Origin: Gymnodinialimonas sp. 57CJ19
GTDB lineage: Bacteria; Pseudomonadota; Alphaproteobacteria; Rhodobacterales; Rhodobacteraceae
Reading direction: 5' to 3'
NCBI RefSeq assembly: GCF_038396845.1
Contig: NZ_CP151587.1
Location: forward strand, 248,001 to 312,000
Length of the DNA stretch: 64,000 nt
The notes below the pieces were generated by a model. It saw nothing but the letters and a program-made list of their open reading frames with translations, was not told where the DNA came from and searched no databases. This document shows, piece after piece, positions 53,805-62,288 of this stretch. Each line of letters starts with the position of its first letter. The stretch's first letter is position 1. The position numbers and the translations under genes were made by a program.

Positions 53805-55460
53805 ATGTCCGACCAAGAAATCCTTCTGACGATCAAAGACCTGCGCATTGAAGGCCGTGCCGATGAGGAATGGCTGGAAATCGTGAAGGGCGTCGATCTG
53901 ACCCTCCACAAGGGAGAGGTCCTGGGCCTGATCGGTGAATCCGGTGCAGGCAAGTCCACCATTGGTCTGGCCGCCATGGGCTTTGCCCGCGACGGCTGCC
54001 GCATTTCCGGCGGTGAGATCACCTTTGACGGGATCGACCTGCGCACAGCCTCCGAAGACGCGAAGCGCGGGCTGCGCGGCAAACGCATCGCCTATGTGGC
54101 GCAATCGGCCGCCGCCAGCTTCAATCCGGCCCACAAGCTGATCGACCAATATTGCGAAGGCCCGGTAGAGCACCGCGTCATGGGCCGATCCGAGGCCGCC
54201 GCCGACGCCACCCACCTGTACGAGAAGATGCATCTGCCGCAACCCGGCACCATCGGTTTCCGCTATCCGCACCAGGTCTCGGGCGGGCAATTGCAACGGG
54301 CGATGACGGCGATGGCCATGTCCTGCCGCCCTGATCTGATCATCTTCGATGAGCCGACAACGGCGCTGGATGTCACCACGCAGATCGAGGTTCTTTCGGC
54401 CATCCGCGACATCGTGGAACAGTTCAACACTGCCGCAATCTACATCACCCATGACCTTGCGGTGGTGGCGCAGATGGCCGACAGGATCAAAGTGCTGCTG
54501 AAGGGCGAAGAGGTAGAAGAAGCCGACACCGCCACCATGCTGTCTGCCCCTACGGAAGAGTATACCAAGTCCCTTTGGGCCGTGCGCAGCCATGCGCGAG
54601 CTGACCAACCGCCAGTGGCCGCAGACGCGGTGCCGGTCGTTTCCGTGCGCAATGTGACGGCGGGTTATGGGACGTTGGATGTGCTGTCGGACATCAGCTT
54701 CGACATTCATGCCAAACGCACCGTGGCAGTTGTGGGCGAAAGCGGATCAGGCAAATCCACCGCCGCGCGGGTGATTACTGGCCTGCTGCCCCCGCGTGCG
54801 GGAGAGGTGCTGTTCAACGGCACGGCCCTACCCCTGGATTATCGCAAGCGGACCAAGGAACAACTGCGACAGGCGCAGATGATCTATCAAATGGCCGACA
54901 CCGCACTGAACCCGAAGCAGAGGTTGCGAGAGCTGATCGGACGCCCTGCGCAGATGTATCTGGGCCTGCAAGGGCGCGCGCTGGAAGAACGGGTGCGTGA
55001 TTTGCTGTCGTTGATCGAACTGGAGCCGGATGACTATATCGACCGTCTCCCGTCCGAGCTTTCAGGCGGGCAAAAGCAACGTATCGGCATCGCACGGGCC
55101 TTGGCGGCGGAACCTCAGTTCATCATCTGCGATGAGGTGACAAGCGCGTTGGACCAATTGGTGGCCGAGGGAATCCTGAAGCTGCTCGACAAGCTTCAGG
55201 GGGAATTCAATTTGGCTTACATGTTCATCACCCACGATCTGGCGACGGTGAAAGCCATCGCCGACGAGGTGGTGGTAATGAAACAGGGCGTCGTGGTGGA
55301 GCAAGGCCCCAAGGCCGAGATGTTCCAACCGCCCCACGATCCCTACACAGAGCTGTTGTTGTCTTCGGTCCCCGAGATGGACCCGGACTGGCTGACTGAT
55401 CTGCTCAAGGAACGCGCCGCAGGTGGCGCAGGCGCAGGGGTAGACGGCGCGGGCAACTGA
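53805..55460 (+). CDS. ABC transporter ATP-binding protein, fused two-domain type, second importer
   Basis: A 551-residue double ATPase. Domain one: Walker A GESGAGKSTIGL (about 44-55), signature VSGGQLQRAMTAMAM, Walker [17 protein letters not shown]. Domain two: [13 protein letters not shown] near 309, LSGGQKQRIGIARAL near 418, and FIICDEVTSALDQLV, where the usual ED/EP after the Walker B aspartate reads DEVTSALD, still with the catalytic glutamate. The C-terminus is glycine/alanine-rich. Same fused arrangement as the ATPase at 31811-33514, but clearly a separate transporter. Confidence 0.94.
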   Translation: MSDQEILLTIKDLRIEGRADEEWLEIVKGVDLTLHKGEVLGLIGESGAGKSTIGLAAMGFARDGCRISGGEITFDGIDLRTASEDAKRGLRGKRIAYVAQSAAASFNPAHKLIDQYCEGPVEHRVMGRSEAAADATHLYEKMHLPQPGTIGFRYPHQVSGGQLQRAMTAMAMSCRPDLIIFDEPTTALDVTTQIEVLSAIRDIVEQFNTAAIYITHDLAVVAQMADRIKVLLKGEEVEEADTATMLSAPTEEYTKSLWAVRSHARADQPPVAADAVPVVSVRNVTAGYGTLDVLSDISFDIHAKRTVAVVGESGSGKSTAARVITGLLPPRAGEVLFNGTALPLDYRKRTKEQLRQAQMIYQMADTALNPKQRLRELIGRPAQMYLGLQGRALEERVRDLLSLIELEPDDYIDRLPSELSGGQKQRIGIARALAAEPQFIICDEVTSALDQLVAEGILKLLDKLQGEFNLAYMFITHDLATVKAIADEVVVMKQGVVVEQGPKAEMFQPPHDPYTELLLSSVPEMDPDWLTDLLKERAAGGAGAGVDGAGN

Positions 55461-55465
55461 GGTAG

Positions 55466-55537
55466 ACCGGGCCTTGGCCCGGTAGCCGGCTTGTCCAGTC
55501 GCGCCGAAATGGCCTGCCCCGGGCCGAGGCCCGTTTT
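55466..55537. terminator. Paired GC hairpins between convergent ATPase and ThDP-enzyme genes
   Basis: ACCGGGCC-TT-GGCCCGGT (55466-55483) lies just after the ATPase stop. A second hairpin, CGGGCC-GA-GGCCCG (55520-55533), is followed by TTTTA (55534-55538) and reaches the end of the minus-strand gene. The second, with its short T-run, is a plausible terminator for plus-strand transcription. Confidence 0.6.
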
Positions 55538-57122
55538 ACGGCACGACCATCTCGATCAAATACGCCTTGCCCGTCGCCTTTGCGCGGTCGAGGGCAGCGG
55601 GCAAGCCGTCGGTTCCTTCAATCCTCTCGGCCGCCATGCCATAGGCCCCTGCCACGGCGACGAAATCCGGGGCTGAGGGTTTGACCCCCTCCGGCACAAT
55701 AACATTGTCGCACATGTAGCGCTCGATCTCTTGGTAGCCGTTGTTGTTCCAAACGATGAAGATCACGGGCGTTTCTTCATCCATCGCGGTGCCCAGTTCC
55801 GACAGGCAGAACTGCAAGCCACCGTCACCGGTGATGCATACCGTCGGAGAAGCCGCATCGCCCAAGGCCGCGCCGATGGCCGCAGAGGGGCCATATCCCA
55901 ACGCGCCGTAGCCCGTGGCGGCGTTGAACCAACCGCGCGGCTGGCTGATATAGGCGTACATGTTTCCGGCGTAGATCACCTGCGTGCTATCGCCCACGAT
56001 ACGGCAACCGGGTACGGCCTTCGTAATCGCATCAATCACGTCGATATGGTCAAGGTAGGCGGGCGGCAATTCCGCCAGGCTGTCCCCACGGGCCTGCGCG
56101 GCCCGCAGGTTGCCCTGCCCCTTGTTCCTGTCGGTATCGGTAATCTGTCGTGTCAGGGCCTGCACGGCGACTTCCGCATTGGCCACAATCGCCACGTCGG
56201 GCAAACGGCCCCGCGTGACCTGTTGCGCGTCGCAATCCACACGGATCAGGCACGCCAGCGCGGGCGCTTCGCCGTCTTCGTACATATCGTAATCGGTGCG
56301 TCCGAATTGGGTGCCGATGGCCAGAACCGCGTCGGACTCGGCCATGAGTTGGCGCACCGTCCCGAGCGACGGGCTGGCGGGCACACAAAGGCGGTGGCCT
56401 CCCAAAACACCTCGGGCATTCGTTGTGGTCACGACGGGCGCGTCAAGCGCCTCTGCCAGTTCGGTGATCGCATCCGCCGCGCCCACAGCGCCGCCACCGG
56501 CAAGGATCAATGGGTGCGTCGCGCCTTCCAACAGGCGTGCGGCCTGCGCGATGATGGCGGGGTCCGCTACTTTTCGCGTGGGCACCATTGACCGTTCGGC
56601 CGGCGTGTCGATCAGTTGCTTCATCACGTCCAGTGGCACTTCGATATGCACCGGGCCGGGACGCCCGGCTGTCATGGCGGCAAAGGCCCGGTCCAGGACC
56701 CTCTCCAGATCTTCGGCGTGGTGCAGGGTTTGCGACAGAACGGCGACCTCTCGCATCATCGCTTGCTGGTCCGGCAATTCGTGCAGGAAGCCCTCCTCCT
56801 GCCCGAAGGTGGCCACTCGGTTCACGCCGGAAATGACCAGCATGGGGATGCTATCCGCACGGGCCTGCGCCATGGGAGTGATCGCATTCGTAACCCCTGG
56901 CCCGGTAATCAGCAGACACACGCCCGGCTTACCCGAGGCGCGCGCGTAGCCATCAGCCATGAAGCCCGCACTTTGCTCATGGCGGGGCGTGATGTGGCGA
57001 ATGCCGGACCCGGAGAGGCCGCGATACATCTCGACCGTATGCACGCCGGGGATACCAAAGATCGTATCCACACCGCGCCGCTCCAACAGCGTGATCAAAA
57101 CTTCACCTACTGTGCGTTTCAT
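55536..57122 (-). CDS. Thiamine-diphosphate-dependent enzyme (acetolactate synthase/2-oxo acid decarboxylase family, AruI-like)
   Basis: A 528-residue ThDP enzyme with the three-domain pyruvate-oxidase layout. FGIPGVHTVEMYRGLSGSGIRHITPRHEQSAGFMADGYARASGKPGVCLLITGPGVTNAI (about 22-80) carries the activating glutamate in RHEQSAGF; the ThDP-metal motif GDGGLQFCLSELGTAMDEETPVIFIVWNNNGY lies near residues 435-466. FGIPGVHTVE..RGL resembles 5-guanidino-2-oxopentanoate decarboxylase (AruI, arginine transaminase pathway) more than biosynthetic IlvB, but the substrate is uncertain. ATG 57122 follows GGAGAGG; a long upstream open frame overlapping the regulator gene is rejected. It lies 25 bases after GlxA on the same strand. 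Confidence 0.85.
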   Translation of the reverse strand: MKRTVGEVLITLLERRGVDTIFGIPGVHTVEMYRGLSGSGIRHITPRHEQSAGFMADGYARASGKPGVCLLITGPGVTNAITPMAQARADSIPMLVISGVNRVATFGQEEGFLHELPDQQAMMREVAVLSQTLHHAEDLERVLDRAFAAMTAGRPGPVHIEVPLDVMKQLIDTPAERSMVPTRKVADPAIIAQAARLLEGATHPLILAGGGAVGAADAITELAEALDAPVVTTTNARGVLGGHRLCVPASPSLGTVRQLMAESDAVLAIGTQFGRTDYDMYEDGEAPALACLIRVDCDAQQVTRGRLPDVAIVANAEVAVQALTRQITDTDRNKGQGNLRAAQARGDSLAELPPAYLDHIDVIDAITKAVPGCRIVGDSTQVIYAGNMYAYISQPRGWFNAATGYGALGYGPSAAIGAALGDAASPTVCITGDGGLQFCLSELGTAMDEETPVIFIVWNNNGYQEIERYMCDNVIVPEGVKPSAPDFVAVAGAYGMAAERIEGTDGLPAALDRAKATGKAYLIEMVVP

Positions 57123-57147
57123 GACCTCTCCGATCCTAGCGCGGGCA

Positions 57148-58083
57148 CTAGGTGCCCTGTGTTTTCCTTGCCAATCTGGCGGCCGACGGGGTGATTCCGA
57201 ATTCCGCCTTGAAGGCCCGTGCCATAGCCGTGGCATCCCGGTAGCCCGAGCGCAAGGCGACCTCGGATACGCTTTCACGGGTTTGCTCCAGCCGGCGCCG
57301 CGCTTCGCCCAAGCGGATGCTGCGGTAAAGCGCGCCGGGGGACATCCCCGCATGGGCTTGGAATGCGAGCTCTAACGCGCGGCGGGTCAGGTTGAGTTCG
57401 GCCGCCAATGCCGTGATCCCCAGCGGCACCTCCACATGGCGGCGCATCAGGGCAGCGGCGGCTTTGACCGTCCGGTGGGTGGGGATCAGGCGCTGTGGAT
57501 CAAGGTCCGGGGGGCGTTCTCCGTACATGAACAGGGCGGCCACCTCCAGCGATAGGGCCGCACCGTGGCGACGCTCGATCAACTCCAGCATCAGCTCCAG
57601 CGTCGTACTTGCCCCGCCGCAACTGATCCTGTTGCCGTCGACAACAAAGCGATCTTCGGTAAATTCGACCTCTGGAAATGCCTCTGCGGCCTGCCCCAAA
57701 GTGTCCCAGTGACACGTCGCACGGCGGCCATCCAACAGGCCGGCATGGGCCAAGAGGTAGGCTCCGGTATCCAAGCCTACCAACGCATCATAGCGCCGCG
57801 CGGACGCGCGAAGCGCACGAGCGGTGGCGGGCGCGGCAAGCGCCTCGTACCCGTAGCTTGGCATCACGAACAGGTGCGATCCTGACAGCAGCGAGGACAG
57901 TTGCGTTGCCTGCACAGGCAACCCACTGGAGGAGCGGACCGGCGCGTCATCAAGGGACAGGAAATTCCACCGATACAGCTCGGTGCGTGCCAGCGTGTTG
58001 GCCGCGCGCAACGGTTCCACCGCATTGGCAAGGCAGAGGTTAGAGAACCCCTCAAACAATAACATGGAAAACGTATCCGGCAT
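57148..58083 (-). CDS. GlxA-family AraC-type regulator (CdhR/GbdR-like)
   Basis: A 311-residue regulator with an N-terminal DJ-1/PfpI domain (FSMLLFEGFSNLCLANAVEPLRAANTLART, then VGLDTGAYLLAHAGLLDGRRATCHWD, where aspartate replaces the PfpI cysteine). The C-terminal AraC domain runs from about residue 205 (HVEVPLGITALAAELNLTRRALELAFQAHAGMSPGALYRSIRL..AR..L) to SVSEVALRSGYRDATAMARAFKAEFG. Regulators of this type (CdhR, GbdR) control carnitine and glycine betaine genes. It is divergent, across 75 bases, from the acyl-CoA dehydrogenase that leads the carnitine-type operon, so the same role is inferred. Confidence 0.9.
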   Translation of the reverse strand: MPDTFSMLLFEGFSNLCLANAVEPLRAANTLARTELYRWNFLSLDDAPVRSSSGLPVQATQLSSLLSGSHLFVMPSYGYEALAAPATARALRASARRYDALVGLDTGAYLLAHAGLLDGRRATCHWDTLGQAAEAFPEVEFTEDRFVVDGNRISCGGASTTLELMLELIERRHGAALSLEVAALFMYGERPPDLDPQRLIPTHRTVKAAAALMRRHVEVPLGITALAAELNLTRRALELAFQAHAGMSPGALYRSIRLGEARRRLEQTRESVSEVALRSGYRDATAMARAFKAEFGITPSAARLARKTQGT

Positions 58084-58158
58084 GATTTCAACGCATACTG
58101 CAATATGAGGCGCTTAACGAGGCCTAACCATGCCCTCACATAGTGGGGAGAAGCGCTT

Positions 58159-59319
58159 ATGGATTTCGGCCTGAACGACGAACAGGAAATGATCGTATCC
58201 ACGGTCCGTAGTTTCGTGGAAAATGAAATCTACCCCCATGAGGCCGAGGTGGAGCGAACGGGCCAAGTACCATTGGAATTGGGGTTGGAGATCAAGCAGA
58301 AGGTCATCGACCTTGGGTTCTACGCCTGCAACTTTCCCGAAAGCGTGGGCGGGGCCGGGCTGTCGCATCTGGATTTCACCTTGGTAGAGAGAGAGTTGGG
58401 GCGCGGGTCCATGGCGCTCACTCATTTCTTCGGGCGACCACAGAATATCCTGATGGCGTGCGAAGGCGATCAGATTGAGCGTTATCTTCTGCCGGCCGTG
58501 CGGGGCGAGCGGATGGATGCGCTTGCCATGACGGAACCCGATGCTGGGTCTGACGTGCGGGGGATGAAATGCGCGGCCGTGCGTGACGGCGGGGATTGGG
58601 TGGTGAACGGCTCCAAGCACTTCATCTCGGGCGCAGAGCACGCGGATTTCTTTATCGTCTTTGTGGCAACTGGCGTGGATGAAACACCCCGTGGTCCCAA
58701 GAAGCGGATCACCTGCTTCCTTGTGGATCGCGGTCATCCGGGGTTTGAGGTGCGCGAAGGCTACAACTCCGTAAGCCACAAGGGCTACAAGAACTGCATC
58801 CTCACTTTTGACGATTGTCGTTTACCCGACGCGCAGGTCCTGGGAGAAGTCGATGGCGGCTTCGCCGTCATGAATGAATGGCTCTACGCGACCCGTCTGA
58901 CGGTCGCCGCCTTCAGCGTGGGGCGGGCCCGGCGGTGTTTTGATATGGCCGTAGACTATGCCGCGCAACGCAAGCAGTTCGGGCAACAGATCGCCAAGTT
59001 CCAAGGCGTCAGCTTCCAGATCGCCGATATGATTACCGAGATCGACGCCGCAGATTATTTGACGTTGGCGGGCGCATGGCGGTTGGACGAGGCCCTTCCG
59101 GCGAACCGGGAGATCGCCTCGGCCAAGTTGTATGCGACGGAAATGTTGGCCCGGGTGACCGACACCACACTGCAGATTTTCGGCGGCATGGGGTTGATGG
59201 ACGACTTCCCGATTGAACGATTCTGGCGCGACGCGCGGGTCGAGCGGATCTGGGATGGCACCTCTGAGATTCAGCGGCATATCATCAGTCGCGATCTGTT
59301 CCGGCCTTTGGGCGCATGA
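58159..59319 (+). CDS. Acyl-CoA dehydrogenase (candidate gamma-butyrobetainyl/crotonobetainyl-CoA dehydrogenase)
   Basis: A 386-residue flavoprotein of the acyl-CoA dehydrogenase family. LGFYACNFPESVGGAGLSHLDFTLVERELGRG (about 52-83), the FAD/substrate motif ALAMTEPDAGSDVRGMKCAAV near 118, GFEVREGYNSVSHKGYKNCILTFDDCRLP, and the C-terminal TLQIFGGMGLMDDFPIERFWRDARVERIWDGTSEIQRHI. At the place of the medium-chain catalytic glutamate (EGTxxIQ) the residue is D366 (WDGTSEIQ), so the base may be shorter or located elsewhere. By context with CaiD-like hydratase, BKACE and carnitine dehydrogenase, it probably oxidises gamma-butyrobetainyl-CoA to crotonobetainyl-CoA. Confidence 0.88.
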   Translation: MDFGLNDEQEMIVSTVRSFVENEIYPHEAEVERTGQVPLELGLEIKQKVIDLGFYACNFPESVGGAGLSHLDFTLVERELGRGSMALTHFFGRPQNILMACEGDQIERYLLPAVRGERMDALAMTEPDAGSDVRGMKCAAVRDGGDWVVNGSKHFISGAEHADFFIVFVATGVDETPRGPKKRITCFLVDRGHPGFEVREGYNSVSHKGYKNCILTFDDCRLPDAQVLGEVDGGFAVMNEWLYATRLTVAAFSVGRARRCFDMAVDYAAQRKQFGQQIAKFQGVSFQIADMITEIDAADYLTLAGAWRLDEALPANREIASAKLYATEMLARVTDTTLQIFGGMGLMDDFPIERFWRDARVERIWDGTSEIQRHIISRDLFRPLGA

Positions 59320-59355
59320 GAGTGGATTTCCCTGTGCGACGCAAGGCGACCAAGC

Positions 59356-59400
59356 GGGGGGGTCCCCCCCGCACCCCCACGATATTTTCAAAAAGATGAA
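59356..59400 (-). repeat. Dispersed GC-rich hairpin repeat, diverged copy C
   Basis: Seven G (59356-59362), one T, then seven C (59364-59370) form a near-perfect palindrome. It is followed by GCACCCCCACGATATTTTCA and AAAAGATGAA, which on the minus strand reads TTCATCTTTTTGAAAATATC, like the CTTCATCTT..CCA..TA leader of copies A and B. It occupies the gap between the acyl-CoA dehydrogenase and the acyl-CoA synthetase and may be a partial terminator or RNA structure within the operon. Confidence 0.5.
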
Positions 59401-59413
59401 GCAGGGGCGCGCG

Positions 59414-61438
59414 ATGGACCGATTGTTGAAGCCGCGTTCGATCGCTGTGATCGGCGGAGGCGCATGGTGTGAGAGTGTCATTCGGGAGTGCCAGAAGATC
59501 GGGTTTGCGGGCGACATTTGGCCGGTCCATCCGACGAAGGTCGAGATCCAAGGCCTGGCCGCGGTTGGGTCCGTGGAGGCGTTGCCCGCGGCGCCGGATG
59601 CCGCCTTTGTCGGCGTGAACCGTTGGGCTACGGTCGAGGTGATCGCCGCGTTGTCCGCGATGGGGGTCGGAGGCGCGATCTGTTTTGCATCGGGCTTTCA
59701 AGAAGCGGTTGAAGAGCTGTCCGACGGGGCGGAAATACAAGAGGCCCTGTTGGAAGCCGCCGGGGAAATGCCGATCCTTGGGCCCAATTGTTACGGCTTG
59801 ATCAACGCGCTGGATGGCGTCGCCTTGTGGCCTGATCATCACGGAATGGTGCCCGTGGATCGTGGCGTCGCGATTGTCACGCAGTCGTCGAATGTTGCGA
59901 TCAACCTGACGATGCAGACCCGAGGTTTGCCGTTGGCTTATGTGGTCACGGCGGGCAATCAAGCGCAGTGGGATTTGGCGCAGATTGGCATGGCGTTGCT
60001 GGATGACCCCCGCGTTACGGCGCTGGGGCTGCACATTGAAGGGATACAGGACATCCGCCGGTTGGAGGCGCTGGCAGGCAGGGCGCGCGTTCTGGGTAAG
60101 GCGATCGTTGCGTTGAAGGTGGGCGCGTCAGAGCAGGCACAGGCCGCAACGATATCCCACACGGCATCGCTGGCGGGAAGTGATGCGGGCGCGAGGGCAT
60201 TGCTGGCGAAGATCGGAATTGGGCAAGTCAGCAGTTTGTCTGCCCTGCTAGAGACGTTGAAGCTGCTCCATACCACCGGTCCTTTGATGTCCAATCGCAT
60301 CGCCTCCATGTCGTGTTCCGGGGGCGAGGCCTGTTTGATCGCGGACACGGCGTTGTCTTTTGATGTAGATTTCCCCGAGTTGTCAGAGCGGCAGCGGATT
60401 GATCTCCGCGCGGCCCTTGGGCCCAAGGTCGCCTTGGCGAACCCCTTGGACTATCACACCTACATCTGGGCGGACCAGGCCGCGATGACGGCGTGTTTCG
60501 CGGCCATGATGGATGAGTCCTTGGCTTTGGGGGTCGTAGTGCTTGATTTCCCGCGCCCCGATCGCTGCCCGGCCCCGGATTGGGGCTTGGTCATTGAAGC
60601 TGTCGCCGATGCGCAAGAGGCCTCGGGCCGCCCCATTGCGATCTTGTCCAGCTTGCCCGACACGATGCCGGAAGACATGGCGCGGGCCATGATCGCTCGG
60701 GGGATAGTGCCCATGTGCGGTTTCGCAGACGCCTTGGAAGCGATTGCCGTCGCCGCCGGTTTGGGTCGGGTCGAGGCGGCGCCGCCGGTTCTTTTGCCGG
60801 GAAAGGACGGGCCCGGTGGGGCGTTAACCGAAGTTGAGGCCAAGCAGCGCCTGGCGGCTTTTGGTGTGCAAGTTCCTGCGTCATTGTTGGTGAAAGGCGC
60901 CGAAGGCACGGCGCGAGCGGCGGCGTCACTTGGCGGCGCGGTGGTGCTGAAGGGCATGGGCGTCGCCCATAAGACGGAGGCCGGCGCGGTCCGCGTGGGG
61001 CTTACCGCTGAAACTGTTGCTGCGGCAGCGGGCAAGATGACCGCTGATGAATTTCTTGTAGAAGAAATGATTGCCCCCCCGGCCATAGAGATGCTGGTTG
61101 GCGTGGTGCGCGATCCTGCCCATGGGTTCGTTCTGACGCTTGGCGCAGGCGGCACGCTAACCGAGATCCTTGCTGACACCACGCAGTTGCTTTTGCCTTG
61201 CTCGGCAGACGAGATCACGAGGGCACTTTCCTGCTTGCGTATGGCGCCGCGCCTTGAGGGGTACCGCGGCGCGCCACCCGCAGACATCACAGCAATTGCC
61301 AGCGCGGTGCTGGCCGTGCAGGACTACGTCATTACCCACGCGCAGAATGTGGTTGAGGTTGAGATCAACCCGCTTCTCTGCACACCCCACCGCGCCGTCG
61401 CCGCCGACGCCCTGATCCAATTAAGAGAGGCCCCATGA
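59414..61438 (+). CDS. ADP-forming acyl-CoA synthetase (acetate-CoA ligase-like)
   Basis: A 674-residue NDP-forming acyl-CoA synthetase with alpha-like CoA-binding and ligase domains first and a beta-like ATP-grasp domain last. The start MDRLLKPRSIAVIGGGAWCESVIRECQKIGFAGDIWPVHPTK is the CoA-binding fold; VSHTASLAGSDAGARALLAKIG near 240 has the conserved histidine region; the ATP-grasp part begins near 470 (LTEVEAKQRLAAFGVQVPASLLVKGAEGT) and ends VEVEINPLLCTP. It may activate gamma-butyrobetaine, crotonobetaine or carnitine to its CoA thioester. The frame upstream of ATG 59414 overlaps the dehydrogenase gene and is rejected; AGGGG lies just upstream. Confidence 0.88.
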   Translation: MDRLLKPRSIAVIGGGAWCESVIRECQKIGFAGDIWPVHPTKVEIQGLAAVGSVEALPAAPDAAFVGVNRWATVEVIAALSAMGVGGAICFASGFQEAVEELSDGAEIQEALLEAAGEMPILGPNCYGLINALDGVALWPDHHGMVPVDRGVAIVTQSSNVAINLTMQTRGLPLAYVVTAGNQAQWDLAQIGMALLDDPRVTALGLHIEGIQDIRRLEALAGRARVLGKAIVALKVGASEQAQAATISHTASLAGSDAGARALLAKIGIGQVSSLSALLETLKLLHTTGPLMSNRIASMSCSGGEACLIADTALSFDVDFPELSERQRIDLRAALGPKVALANPLDYHTYIWADQAAMTACFAAMMDESLALGVVVLDFPRPDRCPAPDWGLVIEAVADAQEASGRPIAILSSLPDTMPEDMARAMIARGIVPMCGFADALEAIAVAAGLGRVEAAPPVLLPGKDGPGGALTEVEAKQRLAAFGVQVPASLLVKGAEGTARAAASLGGAVVLKGMGVAHKTEAGAVRVGLTAETVAAAAGKMTADEFLVEEMIAPPAIEMLVGVVRDPAHGFVLTLGAGGTLTEILADTTQLLLPCSADEITRALSCLRMAPRLEGYRGAPPADITAIASAVLAVQDYVITHAQNVVEVEINPLLCTPHRAVAADALIQLREAP

Positions 61439-62220
61439 CCGACACGCCCATCAAAACCGCCCGCCGGGGCCACGTTCTGGAAGTCACACTCGACCGAGGG
61501 AAAGCGAACGCCATAGATCTGGCGACCAGCCGGATCATGGGCGACGTCTTCACCGAGTTTCGCGACGACCCCGACCTGCGCGTAGCGATCGTGACGGGCG
61601 CCGGAGAGAAATTCTTTTGCCCTGGCTGGGACTTGAAAGCCGCCGCCGATGGCGATGCCGTGGACGGGGACTATGGCGTCGGCGGTTTTGGCGGATTGCA
61701 AGAATTACGCGGCCTCAACAAACCAGTGATCGCCGCGGTGAACGGCATCTGCTGCGGCGGGGGACTGGAACTGGCGTTGGGGGCAGATATCATTTTGGCC
61801 GCCGATCATGCCAGCTTCGCCTTGCCGGAAATCCGGTCCGGTACTGTGGCCGACGCGGCCTCGATCAAGCTGCCCAAGCGCATCCCCTATCACATCGCGA
61901 TGGAAATGTTGTTCACCGGGCGCTGGTTGGATGCCGAAGAAGCCGCCCGCTGGGGCATGATAAACCGGGTCGTGCCGGCGAATGACCTGATGGATCAAGC
62001 CCGAGAGATGGCGGACCTGCTGGCCAGTGGGCCGCCCCTCGTCTACGCCGCGATAAAGGAAGTGGTGCGCGAGGCGGAAGATATGAAGTTCCAGGATGCG
62101 TTGAACAAAATCACCAAGAGCCAGTTTGAAACCGTCGAAAAACTCTACCGCTCGGAAGATCAACTGGAGGGCGCGCGGGCATTCGCCGAAAAACGCGATC
62201 CGGTTTGGAAAGGGCGGTAG
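61435..62220 (+). CDS. Enoyl-CoA hydratase (carnitinyl-CoA dehydratase/CaiD-like)
   Basis: A 261-residue crotonase-fold enzyme. GEKFFCPGWDLKAAA (oxyanion hole, about 57-71) and NGICCGGGLELALGADIILAADHASFALPEIRSGTVADAASIKLPKRIPYHIAMEMLFTGRWLDAEEAARWGMINRVV (about 103-180) are close to CaiD, which hydrates crotonobetainyl-CoA to carnitinyl-CoA. In this operon that reaction would link gamma-butyrobetaine oxidation to carnitine. The first glutamate sits in GLELA; the second site reads PEIRSGTV, where CaiD has PEAKLGIVPD. Start ATG 61435 overlaps the previous stop (ATGA). Two palindromes follow its stop. Confidence 0.88.
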   Translation: MTDTPIKTARRGHVLEVTLDRGKANAIDLATSRIMGDVFTEFRDDPDLRVAIVTGAGEKFFCPGWDLKAAADGDAVDGDYGVGGFGGLQELRGLNKPVIAAVNGICCGGGLELALGADIILAADHASFALPEIRSGTVADAASIKLPKRIPYHIAMEMLFTGRWLDAEEAARWGMINRVVPANDLMDQAREMADLLASGPPLVYAAIKEVVREAEDMKFQDALNKITKSQFETVEKLYRSEDQLEGARAFAEKRDPVWKGR

Positions 62221-62221
62221 C

Positions 62222-62267
62222 GAATTTTCGTACGAAAATTCACACATGCGTTTTCGTACGAAAACGC
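62222..62267. promoter_or_regulatory. Twin 20-bp palindromes with core TTTTCGTACGAAAA
   Basis: GAATTTTCGTACGAAAATTC (62222-62241) and GCGTTTTCGTACGAAAACGC (62248-62267) are both perfect 20-bp palindromes. Their 14-base cores are identical and centres 26 bp apart; the outer arms differ but stay paired. They fill the spacer between the hydratase gene and the BKACE gene. They could be operators for a dimeric regulator or twin RNA hairpins affecting the downstream genes. By eye I see no other copy in the window. Confidence 0.7.
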
Positions 62268-62288
62268 GACAGCGACATAGGAAATCAA

